NCBI RefSeq assembly: GCF_025499515.1
Contig: NZ_JAMKFA010000005.1
Span: 124,001 to 188,000, forward strand
Direction: 5' to 3'
DNA: 64,000 bases
Origin: Flavobacterium odoriferum
GTDB taxonomy: Bacteria > Bacteroidota > Bacteroidia > Flavobacteriales > Flavobacteriaceae
Shown: piece by piece, positions 9,210-17,631 of the stretch
How positions within the stretch are numbered: the stretch's first letter is position 1
How the letters are laid out: each line of letters begins with the position of its first letter
Program-made: the position numbers and the translations under genes
The notes under the pieces: generated by a model
Databases searched by the model: none
Told to the model about the DNA's origin: nothing
What the model saw: only the letters and a program-made list of their open reading frames with translations

Positions 9210-9504
9210 ATCGTAAAATCAGATTTGTCACTACATCTTTTCGAAGTTCTTCGTTAATCATTTTGATGATTTTATCTTTTCCATAACTCAATTCTTCTCG
9301 TAAAACCGCTGAAGACAAAGCTACATAAAGCGTTGAACCTTTGAGTTGAATTTCTGTTGTGTAATTATTTACCGCATTTCCCATTAAATTTTTCCAGGCA
9401 TCACGCACATTAACCACATCCATACCAGCTTCCAACTTATTTTGAGTAATAAATTGCTTCAACACATCTCCAATCGGACTTTCTTCATTGAATCGCTTTG
9501 CCAT
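9208..9504 (-). CDS. DUF721 family protein
   Basis: A 98-residue protein of the DUF721 family, related to the DciA replicative-helicase loader. The family pattern is visible: an N-terminal helix (PIGDVLKQFI), the central W-x2-LMG-x-A-V segment (37-45), and L-x-V-x2-S-x2-L-R-EEL (residues 61-74). This is a short version lacking the extra N-terminal domain of longer DciA proteins. Whether it loads helicase in Bacteroidota is unproved. It is 2 bases downstream of the lipoprotein gene and probably co-transcribed. Cytosolic. Confidence 0.85.
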   Translation of the reverse strand: MAKRFNEESPIGDVLKQFITQNKLEAGMDVVNVRDAWKNLMGNAVNNYTTEIQLKGSTLYVALSSAVLREELSYGKDKIIKMINEELRKDVVTNLILR

Positions 9505-9506
9505 AC

Positions 9507-9923
9507 TTACTTAATCGAAAATTTAACCGGTCTTTTGTAATGATATTCTAAATCTTGTTGGTTTTTAACAACTAATTTATCTTTAGATAATTCGATTATT
9601 TCTTCGTTCCAATTAGCGTAATTAGTTTTATACTGAATAGTTGCATCACCATCTTTAAGCACAACAACAACATCTTCTTTTAAATCATTTGTCAAATAGG
9701 TACCATCTATTTGCGGCATCACTTTGCTACGGAACCCTTTTTTATCGGTAATTTTAAAAAAATCAATAGTTTCATTTACCTTATATTCTTTCTTATCTCC
9801 ATCAGGAAGTTCAACTTTTTCAATTTCCCAATAACCATTTAAATTTTGCAAATCAGATTCAGAAATAGATTGTTTACACGATAAGAACAATCCGAAAACA
9901 AGGAATAAAATTATTTTTTTCAT
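9507..9923 (-). CDS. Small lipocalin-like lipoprotein
   Basis: A 138-residue protein with a lipoprotein signal (MKKIILFLVFGLFLSC, lipid-acceptor Cys16). The body is beta-rich, with a GYWEIEKVELPDG start resembling the small lipocalin-like fold common among Flavobacteriaceae lipoproteins. No catalytic motif is seen. It is two bases upstream of the DUF721 gene. Function unknown. Confidence 0.8.
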   Translation of the reverse strand: MKKIILFLVFGLFLSCKQSISESDLQNLNGYWEIEKVELPDGDKKEYKVNETIDFFKITDKKGFRSKVMPQIDGTYLTNDLKEDVVVVLKDGDATIQYKTNYANWNEEIIELSKDKLVVKNQQDLEYHYKRPVKFSIK

Positions 9924-10027
9924 TACACATTCTTTAATATGGTATAAAATTACAATTATTTCTCTTTTGAATTAAACTATTCCTTACTTTTATTGTCTAA
10001 CGATTGTATAACCGTTTTTTTACTCCT

Positions 10028-11092
10028 ATGAAAAAAATTATCCCTTTTTTAGTCGCTTTAGCATTAATAAGTTGTGGCTCAGATGATTCTTCAACACCTA
10101 CAACCCCTGAAGAACAAATGTATTTTCCCCCTATTGGTTCAACAACTTGGGAAACAAAAACAGTCGAAAGTTTAGGTTGGAATCAATCACAAGTACAACC
10201 ACTATTAGATTATTTAGAATTAAAAAATACGAAAAGTTTTATTGTACTTCATAATGGAAAAATTGTTTTAGAAAATTATTTTAATGGCCATTCTGCTACT
10301 GAACCTTGGTATTGGGCAAGTGCAAGAAAAACGTTAACAGCAACAGTAACAGGAATTGCCGAACAAGAAGGCTTCTTAAACATTAACAACAAAGTTTCTG
10401 ATTATTTAGGAATAGGTTGGACAAGTATTCCGCTAGCTAAAGAAAATTTAATTACAAATAAACATCTTTTAACCATGACATCAGGTTTAAATGATGCTTT
10501 AGGTGATGATGTTTCTCCTGCAAATTTACAATATGTTGCCGATGCTGGCACACGCTGGGCGTATCACAATGTATATGTAAAATTACAAGATGTGGTTGCA
10601 GAAGCCACTGGACAAACATGGACTAGCTATTACAATACCAAATTAAGAGACAAAATTGGTATGACTGGTTCATGGCTTCCATATCTAGGCTTAAGTGTAT
10701 ATAGAAGCGACTCAAGGAGTATGGCGCGTTTTGGTTTATTAGCTTTAAATAACGGGAAATGGGAAAACAATCAAATTGTTCCTCAAAATTATTTCCAAAA
10801 TGCAACTACCACCTCACAAAATATCAATTTAGCATACGGTTATTTGTGGTGGTTAAATGGAAAAACCAGCTACCATTTACCACAAAGTCAATTGCAATTT
10901 AATGGAACATTAATTCCAAGTGCACCGAGCGATATGTATTGTGCATTAGGTAAAAATGATCAAAAAATATATGCAGTTCCAAGTAAAAAATTAGTTATTA
11001 TCAGAATGGGTGATGTTGCAGATGGAGAAAATTTTGCATTATCTGATTTTGACGAAACCTTATGGGAAAAAATAAGTGCTGTTATTAACTAA
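10028..11092 (+). CDS. Beta-lactamase-family (class C fold) serine hydrolase, lipoprotein
   Basis: A 354-residue lipoprotein starting at the ATG at 10028, which places a good lipobox (ALISC, Cys16) after a short signal peptide; an upstream ATG at 10004 would spoil the signal. It has the serine-hydrolase SxxK motif S98-A-R-K101 and a Y-x-N motif at Y179-H-N181, typical of class C beta-lactamase and DD-peptidase-like proteins. The family mostly holds esterases and peptidases, so antibiotic resistance should not be assumed. It stands alone in the plus orientation and converges on the small membrane-protein gene downstream of ftsY. Confidence 0.87.
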   Translation: MKKIIPFLVALALISCGSDDSSTPTTPEEQMYFPPIGSTTWETKTVESLGWNQSQVQPLLDYLELKNTKSFIVLHNGKIVLENYFNGHSATEPWYWASARKTLTATVTGIAEQEGFLNINNKVSDYLGIGWTSIPLAKENLITNKHLLTMTSGLNDALGDDVSPANLQYVADAGTRWAYHNVYVKLQDVVAEATGQTWTSYYNTKLRDKIGMTGSWLPYLGLSVYRSDSRSMARFGLLALNNGKWENNQIVPQNYFQNATTTSQNINLAYGYLWWLNGKTSYHLPQSQLQFNGTLIPSAPSDMYCALGKNDQKIYAVPSKKLVIIRMGDVADGENFALSDFDETLWEKISAVIN

Positions 11093-11103
11093 CAGCACTT
11101 ATT

Positions 11104-11283
11104 TTATTTTTTTACTTTCTTTTTTGCGGTAGTGAGTTTCACAAAAAGGTACATCAAAATAGCAAATGAAATTAATCGAAGTGTCATAAAAACAAAATCA
11201 ATTTCATCGAACGGAATTGCAACCAATGCTAATATAAGAGCTACAATTAATAATTTTACGGTTTTATACTTTAAAAATTCCAT
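11104..11283 (-). CDS. 59-residue membrane protein downstream of ftsY
   Basis: A short open frame with an ATG at 11283 and a TAA at 11106-11104. The protein has two hydrophobic stretches (about residues 9-25 and 36-50) split by a polar PFDEID segment, and a lysine-rich tail (AKKKVKK), which suggests a two-span inner-membrane protein with a cytosolic C-terminus. It begins 6 bases after the ftsY stop and is probably its operon partner. Not recognised as a named family. Confidence 0.65.
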   Translation of the reverse strand: MEFLKYKTVKLLIVALILALVAIPFDEIDFVFMTLRLISFAILMYLFVKLTTAKKKVKK

Positions 11284-11289
11284 CTGCTT

Positions 11290-12270
11290 TTATTTAAAAA
11301 ATGAATCAACAAATTCATACTTATTGAAAACTTGTAAGTCTTCTATTCCTTCACCAACACCAATATATTTTACTGGAATTTGAAATTGGTCAGAAATTCC
11401 AATCACAACTCCTCCTTTTGCTGTTCCATCTAATTTTGTAACAGCTAAACATGAAACTTCTGTAGCAGCTGTAAATTGTTTTGCTTGTTCAAAAGCATTT
11501 TGCCCTGTTGAACCATCCAATACTAAAAGTACATCATTTGGTGTATCTTCAACCACTTTTTGCATTACTTTTTTTACTTTAGAAAGTTCATTCATTAAAC
11601 CAACTTTATTGTGTAAACGCCCCGCAGTATCAATAATTACAACATCAGCATTTTGAGCCACTGCGCTTTGCAAAGTATCAAATGCTACAGATGCTGGATC
11701 GCTTCCCATTTGTTGTTTTACGATTGGCACACCTACTCTATCAGCCCAAATTTGCAATTGATCTATAGCAGCTGCTCTAAAGGTATCTGCAGCACCAAGA
11801 ACAACATTATATCCCGCTTTTTTAAACTGATATGCTAATTTACCGATAGTAGTAGTTTTTCCCACACCATTAACACCAACAACCATTATAACATAAGGCT
11901 TTGTATTAGCTGGAATTTCAAACTGAGTTGCTTCACCTGAATTGGTTTCCGATAATAAACCTGCAATTTCTTCACGAAGAATACCGTTTAATTCGTCAGT
12001 TCCTAAATATTTATCTTTTGAAACACGCTCTTCAATACGTTCGATAATCTTTAATGTAGTATTAACACCAACATCTGAAGAAACTAAAATTTCTTCTAAA
12101 TTATCCAACACTTCGGCATCTACTTTGGATTTTCCAGCAACGGCTTTTGTTAATTTAGAAAAAAACGATGTTTTTGATTTTTCTAAACCTTTGTCTAAAG
12201 ATTGCTTCTCCTGTTCGTTTAAAACGGGTTCGGCTTTGGATGAGGAAAATATTTTTTTAAAAAAACTCAT
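11290..12270 (-). CDS. ftsY: Signal recognition particle receptor FtsY
   Basis: SRP-receptor GTPase that docks nascent-chain complexes at the membrane. At 326 residues it has the NG domain with only a short charged N-terminal leader instead of the long acidic A domain of enterobacterial FtsY. GTPase motifs: GVNGVGKTT (132-140), DTAGR (214-218) and TKLDG (278-282). The MSFFKKIF start forms an amphipathic membrane-targeting helix. It is last of the ribosomal-protein block rpmB-rpmG-DUF4295-ftsY, a phylum-typical order, but separated from it by a terminator hairpin. Confidence 0.97.
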   Translation of the reverse strand: MSFFKKIFSSSKAEPVLNEQEKQSLDKGLEKSKTSFFSKLTKAVAGKSKVDAEVLDNLEEILVSSDVGVNTTLKIIERIEERVSKDKYLGTDELNGILREEIAGLLSETNSGEATQFEIPANTKPYVIMVVGVNGVGKTTTIGKLAYQFKKAGYNVVLGAADTFRAAAIDQLQIWADRVGVPIVKQQMGSDPASVAFDTLQSAVAQNADVVIIDTAGRLHNKVGLMNELSKVKKVMQKVVEDTPNDVLLVLDGSTGQNAFEQAKQFTAATEVSCLAVTKLDGTAKGGVVIGISDQFQIPVKYIGVGEGIEDLQVFNKYEFVDSFFK

Positions 12271-12345
12271 ACTAAAATTAGGGTTTAAGTTTTTACTGAT
12301 TTTGTATTAACTGCAAAATCAATTATCTGACAAATGTAAAAATAA

Positions 12346-12375
12346 AAAAGCTACTTTCAAACGAAAGTAGCTTTT
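12346..12375 (-). terminator. Hairpin between the DUF4295 gene and ftsY
   Basis: A perfect 13-bp stem (AAAAGCTACTTTC and GAAAGTAGCTTTT) with a 4-base loop. In the minus direction it ends in TTTT, so it should terminate or attenuate the ribosomal-protein transcript before ftsY. Confidence 0.8.
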
Positions 12376-12395
12376 CTATATATTGTTTCTATGAA

Positions 12396-12548
12396 TTATT
12401 TCTTTTTCAAGAATTCATCAACTAATTCAGGAGCCATCACAGATTCAACGAATGTGTAAGCGCCAGTTTTTGGAGATTTAACCATTTTGATAGCTTTGGT
12501 TAATCTTTTTGAAGCTGTTTGTAAAGTTGCTACGGTTTTCTTTGCCAT
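12396..12548 (-). CDS. DUF4295 small basic protein
   Basis: A 50-residue lysine-rich protein (starts MAKKTVATLQ, ends EFLKKK) of the DUF4295 family, which is found almost only in Bacteroidota and always with L28 and L33. Position, size and charge suggest a ribosome-associated protein, but its role is not established. It begins 8 bases after the rpmG stop. Confidence 0.9.
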   Translation of the reverse strand: MAKKTVATLQTASKRLTKAIKMVKSPKTGAYTFVESVMAPELVDEFLKKK

Positions 12549-12556
12549 GACTTATC

Positions 12557-12739
12557 TTATTTAATTTCTTTATGTACAGTTACTCTTTTTAAGATTGGAT
12601 TAAATTTTTTAATCTCTAATCTATCAGGAGTATTTTTTTTATTTTTTGTAGTAATGTAACGAGATGTTCCAGGAACTCCTGAAGTTTTGTGCTCTGTACA
12701 TTCTAAAATAACTTGGATTCTATTACCTTTCTTTGCCAT
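12557..12739 (-). CDS. rpmG: 50S ribosomal protein L33
   Basis: A 60-residue L33 with the family core [20 protein letters not shown] (from residue 14). It lacks the CxxC pairs, keeping a single Cys14, so it is a zinc-independent form. It sits between L28 and DUF4295 in one minus-strand unit. Confidence 0.96.
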
Positions 12740-12760
12740 TTTGATATATATTATTGCGGA

Positions 12761-13003
12761 TTATACAGATTTTACAAATCCGTTAGCTTTTGCATTTTTC
12801 AATACAGCAGCAATTCCATTTTTATTAATAGTTTTTAATGCAGCCGTTGAAATTTTCAACGTTACCCATCTATCTTCTTCAGGAATGTAAAAACGTTTTT
12901 TTACTAAATTAACAGAGAATTTTCTCTTTGTTTTATTCATAGCGTGAGAAACATTGTTCCCTACCATTGCTCTTTTACCTGTAAGTTCACAAACTCTTGA
13001 CAT
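12761..13003 (-). CDS. rpmB: 50S ribosomal protein L28
   Basis: An 80-residue L28 with the usual start, MSRVCELTGKRAMVGNNVSHA, and the RFYIPEEDRWVTLKIS central motif. It is first in the rpmB-rpmG-DUF4295 unit, with a promoter-like sequence upstream. Confidence 0.96.
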   Translation of the reverse strand: MSRVCELTGKRAMVGNNVSHAMNKTKRKFSVNLVKKRFYIPEEDRWVTLKISTAALKTINKNGIAAVLKNAKANGFVKSV

Positions 13004-13041
13004 TATTATTCAGCTTTATTTCGTTATCTAAAATCAGGGTG

Positions 13042-13072
13042 CAAAGAAACAAAATCGATTTCATATACACAA
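13042..13072 (-). promoter_or_regulatory. Promoter of the rpmB operon
   Basis: Read on the minus strand: TTG (13072-13070), a 20-base spacer, then TTTCTTTG (13049-13042), one base from the TAnnTTTG consensus. Confidence 0.5.
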
Positions 13073-13082
13073 CTATCTTTTG

Positions 13083-14330
13083 TTATTTTTTTAAAATTTC
13101 TTTATAAATGAGTTCCAATGCTTTACCAACCGCCCTATCTATTACCTTTTCGCGGGGTTGACCAAAGTTAAACTCTTCAATAAACACATCATTTGGTGAA
13201 GCAATTGCAATAAAAACTGTACCCAATTCTGCATTCGAATCACCCTTTGCTGGACCCGCATTTCCGGTGGTGGCAATAGCATAATCAGCTTGTGTTAGTT
13301 TTTGAATACCCAGCACCATTTCTTTTGCCACTTCAGCACTAACTACACTGTATTTATCTATTGTTTCCTTAGAGACACCTAAAACATCTATTTTCGTTTG
13401 CGAAGCATAACTTACTACACTTCCCTTAAAATAATTAGATGCTCCTGAAACTGCCGACAAAGTTGCGGCTATTTTTCCGCCTGTGCAACTTTCTGCTGTA
13501 GATAATGTTAATTTTTTCTCGGTTAATAATTTTCCTAAAACAACTTCAATAGGCTCGTCTTCGTTATAACCTACAATAATATCGTGAATCAATAAATCAA
13601 GCAATTGGACTTGTTTTTCTATTTCTTTTTGCAGAATTTCTTTGTTGTTTCCACGGGCTGTTAATCGTAATCTTACTTTTCCCGGACTTGGCAAATAGGC
13701 TAACTTAATGAATTCTGGTAAATTATCTTCCCATTCTTCAATTTGTTCAGCAATCATGCTCTCGCCACGACCATAAGTCATAATGGTTTGATGAACAATA
13801 TAAGGACGTTCAAATTTTTGAACCAAATTTGGAATTACCTCGTTATCAATCAAATACTTCATTTCATAAGGAACACCAGGCAATGAAATAAAAACGGTAT
13901 CTTCTTTCTCCATCCACATTCCAGGAGCGGTTCCTGCTTTGTTAAAAAGTACTTTTGCTTTTGTAGGAACTAAAGCTTGTTCTCTATTAATCTGTGTAAT
14001 TGGACGTTTGTAAAAACCTTCGATAATTTCTTTAACATGTAGCAAAACAGCCTCATTTTCAATTAAAGTATCCTCAAAATAATCGCAAAAGGTTTTTTTA
14101 GTAATATCGTCTTTTGTTGGTCCTAATCCTCCCGTTATGATAACAACCTCAACCTTATTTTGTAGTTTTTGAAATGTGTTTAAAATATGCTCTTTATTGT
14201 CAGATATTGACAACATTTCATGGGTAGCAATTCCAATTTTATCTAAAGCTTTAGCAATGTAAGATGAATTTGTATCAACAATTTGACCAATAAGAATTTC
14301 ATCGCCAATAGTAACAATTGTGGCTTTCAT
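13083..14330 (-). CDS. cinA: CinA-family protein (nicotinamide-nucleotide amidohydrolase type)
   Basis: A 415-residue two-domain protein. Residues about 4-170 form the MoCF-like (COG1058) domain with [15 protein letters not shown] and GGLGPTKDD. Residues about 255-410 form the CinA C-terminal domain with [15 protein letters not shown] and ATTGNAGPA, linked to deamidation of nicotinamide mononucleotide (PncC activity). The role would be recycling NMN from ligase reactions; the competence link in the name is historical. It is downstream of the HPt gene on the same strand, 30 bases apart. Confidence 0.93.
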   Translation of the reverse strand: MKATIVTIGDEILIGQIVDTNSSYIAKALDKIGIATHEMLSISDNKEHILNTFQKLQNKVEVVIITGGLGPTKDDITKKTFCDYFEDTLIENEAVLLHVKEIIEGFYKRPITQINREQALVPTKAKVLFNKAGTAPGMWMEKEDTVFISLPGVPYEMKYLIDNEVIPNLVQKFERPYIVHQTIMTYGRGESMIAEQIEEWEDNLPEFIKLAYLPSPGKVRLRLTARGNNKEILQKEIEKQVQLLDLLIHDIIVGYNEDEPIEVVLGKLLTEKKLTLSTAESCTGGKIAATLSAVSGASNYFKGSVVSYASQTKIDVLGVSKETIDKYSVVSAEVAKEMVLGIQKLTQADYAIATTGNAGPAKGDSNAELGTVFIAIASPNDVFIEEFNFGQPREKVIDRAVGKALELIYKEILKK

Positions 14331-14360
14331 AGGTGATTTTTATAGTTTGCGAATTGGGAA

Positions 14361-14705
14361 TTATAGTTTGAAATCTTTTTTAATTTCTTTGATAGCTAAG
14401 TCAATTCTGTCTTTTAATGATTTGAAAACTTCCTTGATTTCCTTTCGCTTACCTTCGGCTTTTGACCAGGTCATTATTTGAAGATTTTCTTCGTATGCCA
14501 TGTCCATTCCTAACAAATCTAGTGTAGGTTTAATTTTATGACAAGCAGCATAAGTTCTAGTATAATCTTTTTCTTCAATAGCAGTTTTTATTGACTTCAT
14601 TTCAGCAGGTACTTCTTCTAAAAACAAAGTTACGATTTGCAAGGCAAACTCGGTATCATTTTCAGAAATTTCATACACTTTTGCAAGGTTATACTGTAAA
14701 GCCAT
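14361..14705 (-). CDS. HPt-domain protein
   Basis: A 114-residue, all-helical protein resembling histidine phosphotransfer domains. The core ACHKIKPTLDLLGM aligns with the HPt A-H-x-L-K-G-x5-G pattern, with His at about residue 54, but proline replaces the glycine after K. The start MALQYNLAKVYE at 14705 is preferred because an upstream ATG would overlap the preceding gene; this leaves one base after that gene's stop. No partner kinase is adjacent, though a PAS kinase lies at 58.6-60.1 kb. Phosphotransfer is plausible but unproved. Confidence 0.75.
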   Translation of the reverse strand: MALQYNLAKVYEISENDTEFALQIVTLFLEEVPAEMKSIKTAIEEKDYTRTYAACHKIKPTLDLLGMDMAYEENLQIMTWSKAEGKRKEIKEVFKSLKDRIDLAIKEIKKDFKL

Positions 14706-14706
14706 A

Positions 14707-15318
14707 CTATTTGATTTGAATTTTAAACATTGATTTATCTTCAATAAAACCTTCTAAAACATCACCTTCAACAACTTTAGCAACACCTTTAGGAGTACCT
14801 GTAAAAATGATATCTCCTTTTTTTAATGTGAAATATTGTGAAACATGAGCGACTAACTCATCTATTTTCCACAACATTAGATTTGTGTTACCAACTTGAA
14901 CGGAATGACCATTTGATTTTAACTCAAAGTTAATATTTTCTACAGAAGAAAAATCTTTTTTCGACAAAAAGGCACCAATAACCGCTGAATGGTCAAATGA
15001 TTTTGCTTTCTCCCAAGGCAAGCCCTTTTCTTTTAACTTACTTTGAACATCTCTTGCCGTAAAATCGATTCCTAATCCAATTTCTTCATAATATTTATGT
15101 GCAAATTTTGGACTGATATATTTTCCGACTTTACAAATTTTTACTAAAATTTCGACTTCATGATGCACATCATCACTAAAAGCCGGTATTACAAATGGTG
15201 TTTTCTTTGGCAAAACCGCTGTATCAGGTTTCATGAAAATTACAGGTTCTGTAGGTTTTTCATTGTTTAATTCCGAAATATGGTCAGCGTAATTACGCCC
15301 AATGCAGATTATTTTCAT
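14707..15318 (-). CDS. Fumarylacetoacetate hydrolase-family protein
   Basis: A 203-residue member of the FAH fold, probably an acylpyruvase, oxaloacetate decarboxylase or hydratase-isomerase. It starts KIICIGRNYADH. Metal-ligand acids sit in VHHEVEILVKI and IGLGIDFTARDVQ, and the C-terminal GDIIFTGTPKGV motif is intact. Short members of this family act on small 2-oxo acids; the substrate here cannot be read from sequence. One base separates it from the HPt gene. A heptad-repeat hairpin lies directly upstream of its start. Confidence 0.88.
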   Translation of the reverse strand: MKIICIGRNYADHISELNNEKPTEPVIFMKPDTAVLPKKTPFVIPAFSDDVHHEVEILVKICKVGKYISPKFAHKYYEEIGLGIDFTARDVQSKLKEKGLPWEKAKSFDHSAVIGAFLSKKDFSSVENINFELKSNGHSVQVGNTNLMLWKIDELVAHVSQYFTLKKGDIIFTGTPKGVAKVVEGDVLEGFIEDKSMFKIQIK

Positions 15319-15326
15319 TTTTTTTT

Positions 15327-15397
15327 AGTGATTAGTAAATAGTGAAAAGTAATTAGCAAACATGAAACTATTCACTAATTACTTTTCACTAATCACT
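15327..15397. repeat. Heptad-period inverted repeat between the exonuclease and FAH genes
   Basis: Two arms built from 7-bp words (GTGATTA, GTGAAAA, GTAATTA, GTGAATA) face each other around a short spacer and could form a long imperfect hairpin. The same words recur at 21202-21253 and 24678-24707. Confidence 0.8.
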
Positions 15398-16168
15398 CTA
15401 TTTTGTGTTTAACTTTCTCAATTTAATAGCCGTCAAAACTTTTTTAGTATATAACGGAAAATCAGCGTTTTGAATCCAACCGAAATAACCTGGTTCTTTA
15501 TCAAAAACATCATCGACCAAAGCTCCTTTGTGTTTTCCGAAGGTAAAAATTTCCTTACCTTCATTATTCAAGGCAATGAATCCTGCAAAGTCAACTGATT
15601 TTTTTCGTGTTGTAAATTCAGATAACGATTTCATATCATTTTCTAAATTATCATAACGATCTAATTGCGATTTTAAGATTTCGTAGGTTGCCATCGTATC
15701 CGCTTCAGCACTATGTGCATTTTCTAAACTTTGCCCACAATAGAATTTATAAGCCGCACTCAACGTTCTTTCTTCCATTTTATGGAAAATGGTTTGTACA
15801 TCGACAGAAACTCGGTTTTTCATATCAAAGTCAACTTCGGCACGCAATAATTCTTCTGCTAAAAGCGGAATATCAAATCTATCGGAATTAAACCCAGCCA
15901 AATCAGAATCTTTAATCATGTTATGAACTTGGGTTGCTAATTCTTTGAAAGTTGGTTCATTAGCTACTTTTTCATCGGTAATTCCGTGCACAGCAGTAGT
16001 TTGTGGCGGAATTGGAATCGTAGGATTTACCAACCAAGTTTTACTTTCTTTATTTCCGTTGGGATATACTTTAAATATTGAGATTTCAACTATTCGGTCT
16101 CTTGCTACATCAATTCCAGTGGTTTCAAGGTCGAAAAAGCAGATTGGGCGTGTTAATTTTAATTCCAT
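15398..16168 (-). CDS. DEDDh-type 3'-5' exonuclease (DnaQ-like)
   Basis: A 256-residue exonuclease of the DnaQ/epsilon superfamily. Motif ExoI FFDLETTGID (residues 11-20) gives the first Asp and Glu; ExoII is in DLAGFNSDRFDIPLL; ExoIII is AHSAEADTMATYEIL with the histidine of the DEDDh subtype. A C-terminal extension (about 190-256, with FTFGKHKG) resembles the small domain seen in related Bacteroidota exonucleases. It may serve repair or proofreading; it is not fused to a polymerase. It is preceded by its own promoter box. Confidence 0.9.
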   Translation of the reverse strand: MELKLTRPICFFDLETTGIDVARDRIVEISIFKVYPNGNKESKTWLVNPTIPIPPQTTAVHGITDEKVANEPTFKELATQVHNMIKDSDLAGFNSDRFDIPLLAEELLRAEVDFDMKNRVSVDVQTIFHKMEERTLSAAYKFYCGQSLENAHSAEADTMATYEILKSQLDRYDNLENDMKSLSEFTTRKKSVDFAGFIALNNEGKEIFTFGKHKGALVDDVFDKEPGYFGWIQNADFPLYTKKVLTAIKLRKLNTK

Positions 16169-16185
16169 AGCGATTTTATATAGGA

Positions 16186-16193
16186 CAAAGATA
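16186..16193 (-). promoter_or_regulatory. -7 box of the exonuclease gene
   Basis: TATCTTTG on the minus strand, 17 bases before the ATG at 16168. No convincing -33 TTG was located. Confidence 0.5.
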
Positions 16194-16197
16194 GAAA

Positions 16198-16228
16198 AAC
16201 CCGACAGCTTTTAAAAACTATCGGGTTT
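16198..16228 (-). terminator. Terminator after the E2 gene
   Basis: A 10-bp stem (AACCCGACAG with CTATCGGGTT, one G-U pair) follows the E2 stop in the minus direction and ends in a T-rich tract. Confidence 0.75.
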
Positions 16229-16248
16229 ACTTATAAATTTATTTCAAA

Positions 16249-17547
16249 TTAAAAATCTCTATTAACATCAAAAGCTTCTAAGTAATCTGCAACGCGTTTC
16301 ACGAAACTTCCTCCTAACGCTCCATCAACAACTCTGTGATCATAAGAGTGTGATAAGAACATTTTTTGACGGATTCCAATGAAATCACCTTCTGGAGTTT
16401 CAATAACAGCTGGCACTTTTCTAATCGCTCCTAAAGCTAAAATACCTACTTGTGGTTGATTGATAATTGGAGTTCCAAAAACAGAACCAAAAGTTCCCAC
16501 ATTCGTAACTGTATAAGTTCCACCTTGAGTATCGTCTGGTTTTAATTTTCCTGCTTTAGCTCGGTTTCCTAAATCATTTACTGCTTTCGCCATTCCAACT
16601 AAATTCAATTGGTCAGCGTTTTTAATTACAGGAACAATTAAGTTTCCGTTTGGTAAAGCTGCTGCCATTCCTAAGTTGATATTTTTACGTTTGATGATAA
16701 AATCACCATCAACTGAAATATTCATTCCTGGGAAATCTTTCAATGCTTTTGCTACCGCTTCCATAAAAATTGGTGTAAAAGTTAGCTTCTCACCTTCTCT
16801 CTTTTCGAAAGCATTTTTCACTTTATCTCTCCATTTTACGATGTTTGTTACATCAACTTCAATGAAAGACTGAACGTGAGCCGAAGTTTGTACCGAAGCT
16901 ACCATGTAACCCGAAATCAACTTACGCATTCTGTCCATTTCCACAATCTCGTCACCACCATTTACAGAAACTAGAACAGCTTGAGCTGCTGGAGCTGGAG
17001 TTGCTTTTGGAGTCGCCGCTGGTGTCGCCACAACTGCAGGCTGACTTACTCTATTTTTGATATAATTTAATAAATCTTCTTTATTAACACGCCCATCTTT
17101 ACCAGAACCAGCAATTGCCTCTAATTCAGCTAAAGAAATTCCTTCTTCTTTTGCAATATTTTTAACTAAAGGTGAAAAGAATTTTTCTGATGCTGAAAAA
17201 TCAGCTGGAGCAACAGTTTCTTTTGCTACTTCCACTGCTTTTGCTACTTCTGCAACTGCAACCGGAGCGTCTGCTTTAACTTCTGGAGTTGATGCAACAT
17301 CACCACCTTCGGTTTCGATAATAGCGATAGTTTGTCCAACTTGAACTACATCATCGGTATTAAATAAAATTTCAACAAGTGTTCCTGCAACTTCTGAAGG
17401 CACTTCGCTATCTACTTTATCAGTAGCGATTTCAAGTACTGCTTCGTCCATTTCAATTTTATCACCAACTTTTTTTAACCAGTTGGTTACGGTTGCTTCT
17501 GCAACACTTTCACCCATTTTAGGTAATTTCAATTCAAACTTTGCCAT
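16249..17547 (-). CDS. 2-oxo acid dehydrogenase E2 (dihydrolipoamide acyltransferase)
   Basis: The acyltransferase core of a 2-oxoacid dehydrogenase complex, 432 residues. The N-terminal lipoyl domain (1-78) has the lipoylated Lys44 in EIATDKVDSE. An Ala/Pro/Val-rich linker follows, then a peripheral-subunit-binding domain (about 128-168, FFSPLVKNIAKEEGI through GKDGRVNKEDLL). The catalytic domain carries SHSYDHRVVDGALGG with His404 and Asp408. Sequence style suggests the branched-chain (BCKDH) type, but pyruvate or 2-oxoglutarate complexes are possible. E1 and E3 are not adjacent. Confidence 0.92.
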   Translation of the reverse strand: MAKFELKLPKMGESVAEATVTNWLKKVGDKIEMDEAVLEIATDKVDSEVPSEVAGTLVEILFNTDDVVQVGQTIAIIETEGGDVASTPEVKADAPVAVAEVAKAVEVAKETVAPADFSASEKFFSPLVKNIAKEEGISLAELEAIAGSGKDGRVNKEDLLNYIKNRVSQPAVVATPAATPKATPAPAAQAVLVSVNGGDEIVEMDRMRKLISGYMVASVQTSAHVQSFIEVDVTNIVKWRDKVKNAFEKREGEKLTFTPIFMEAVAKALKDFPGMNISVDGDFIIKRKNINLGMAAALPNGNLIVPVIKNADQLNLVGMAKAVNDLGNRAKAGKLKPDDTQGGTYTVTNVGTFGSVFGTPIINQPQVGILALGAIRKVPAVIETPEGDFIGIRQKMFLSHSYDHRVVDGALGGSFVKRVADYLEAFDVNRDF

Positions 17548-17584
17548 ATCTTTAAACTAAAGTTGTGTTTTTGTATTTGGTTTG

Positions 17585-17592
17585 CAAAAATA
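17585..17592 (-). promoter_or_regulatory. -7 box of the E2 gene
   Basis: TATTTTTG on the minus strand, 38 bases before the E2 start. No -33 TTG is seen at 17-23 bases. Confidence 0.4.
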
Positions 17593-17631
17593 CTAATTTT
17601 TCGTTCGTTTTATAAAGAAATCAATAATTTT

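Noticed and set aside
10028-11092. Antibiotic-resistance beta-lactamase
   Set aside because: SxxK and YxN are shared by many esterases and peptidases of this fold; nothing supports resistance specifically.
11942-12310. A 122-codon plus-strand frame over ftsY
   Set aside because: Antisense to the N-terminal half of a conserved SRP receptor; no signals of its own.
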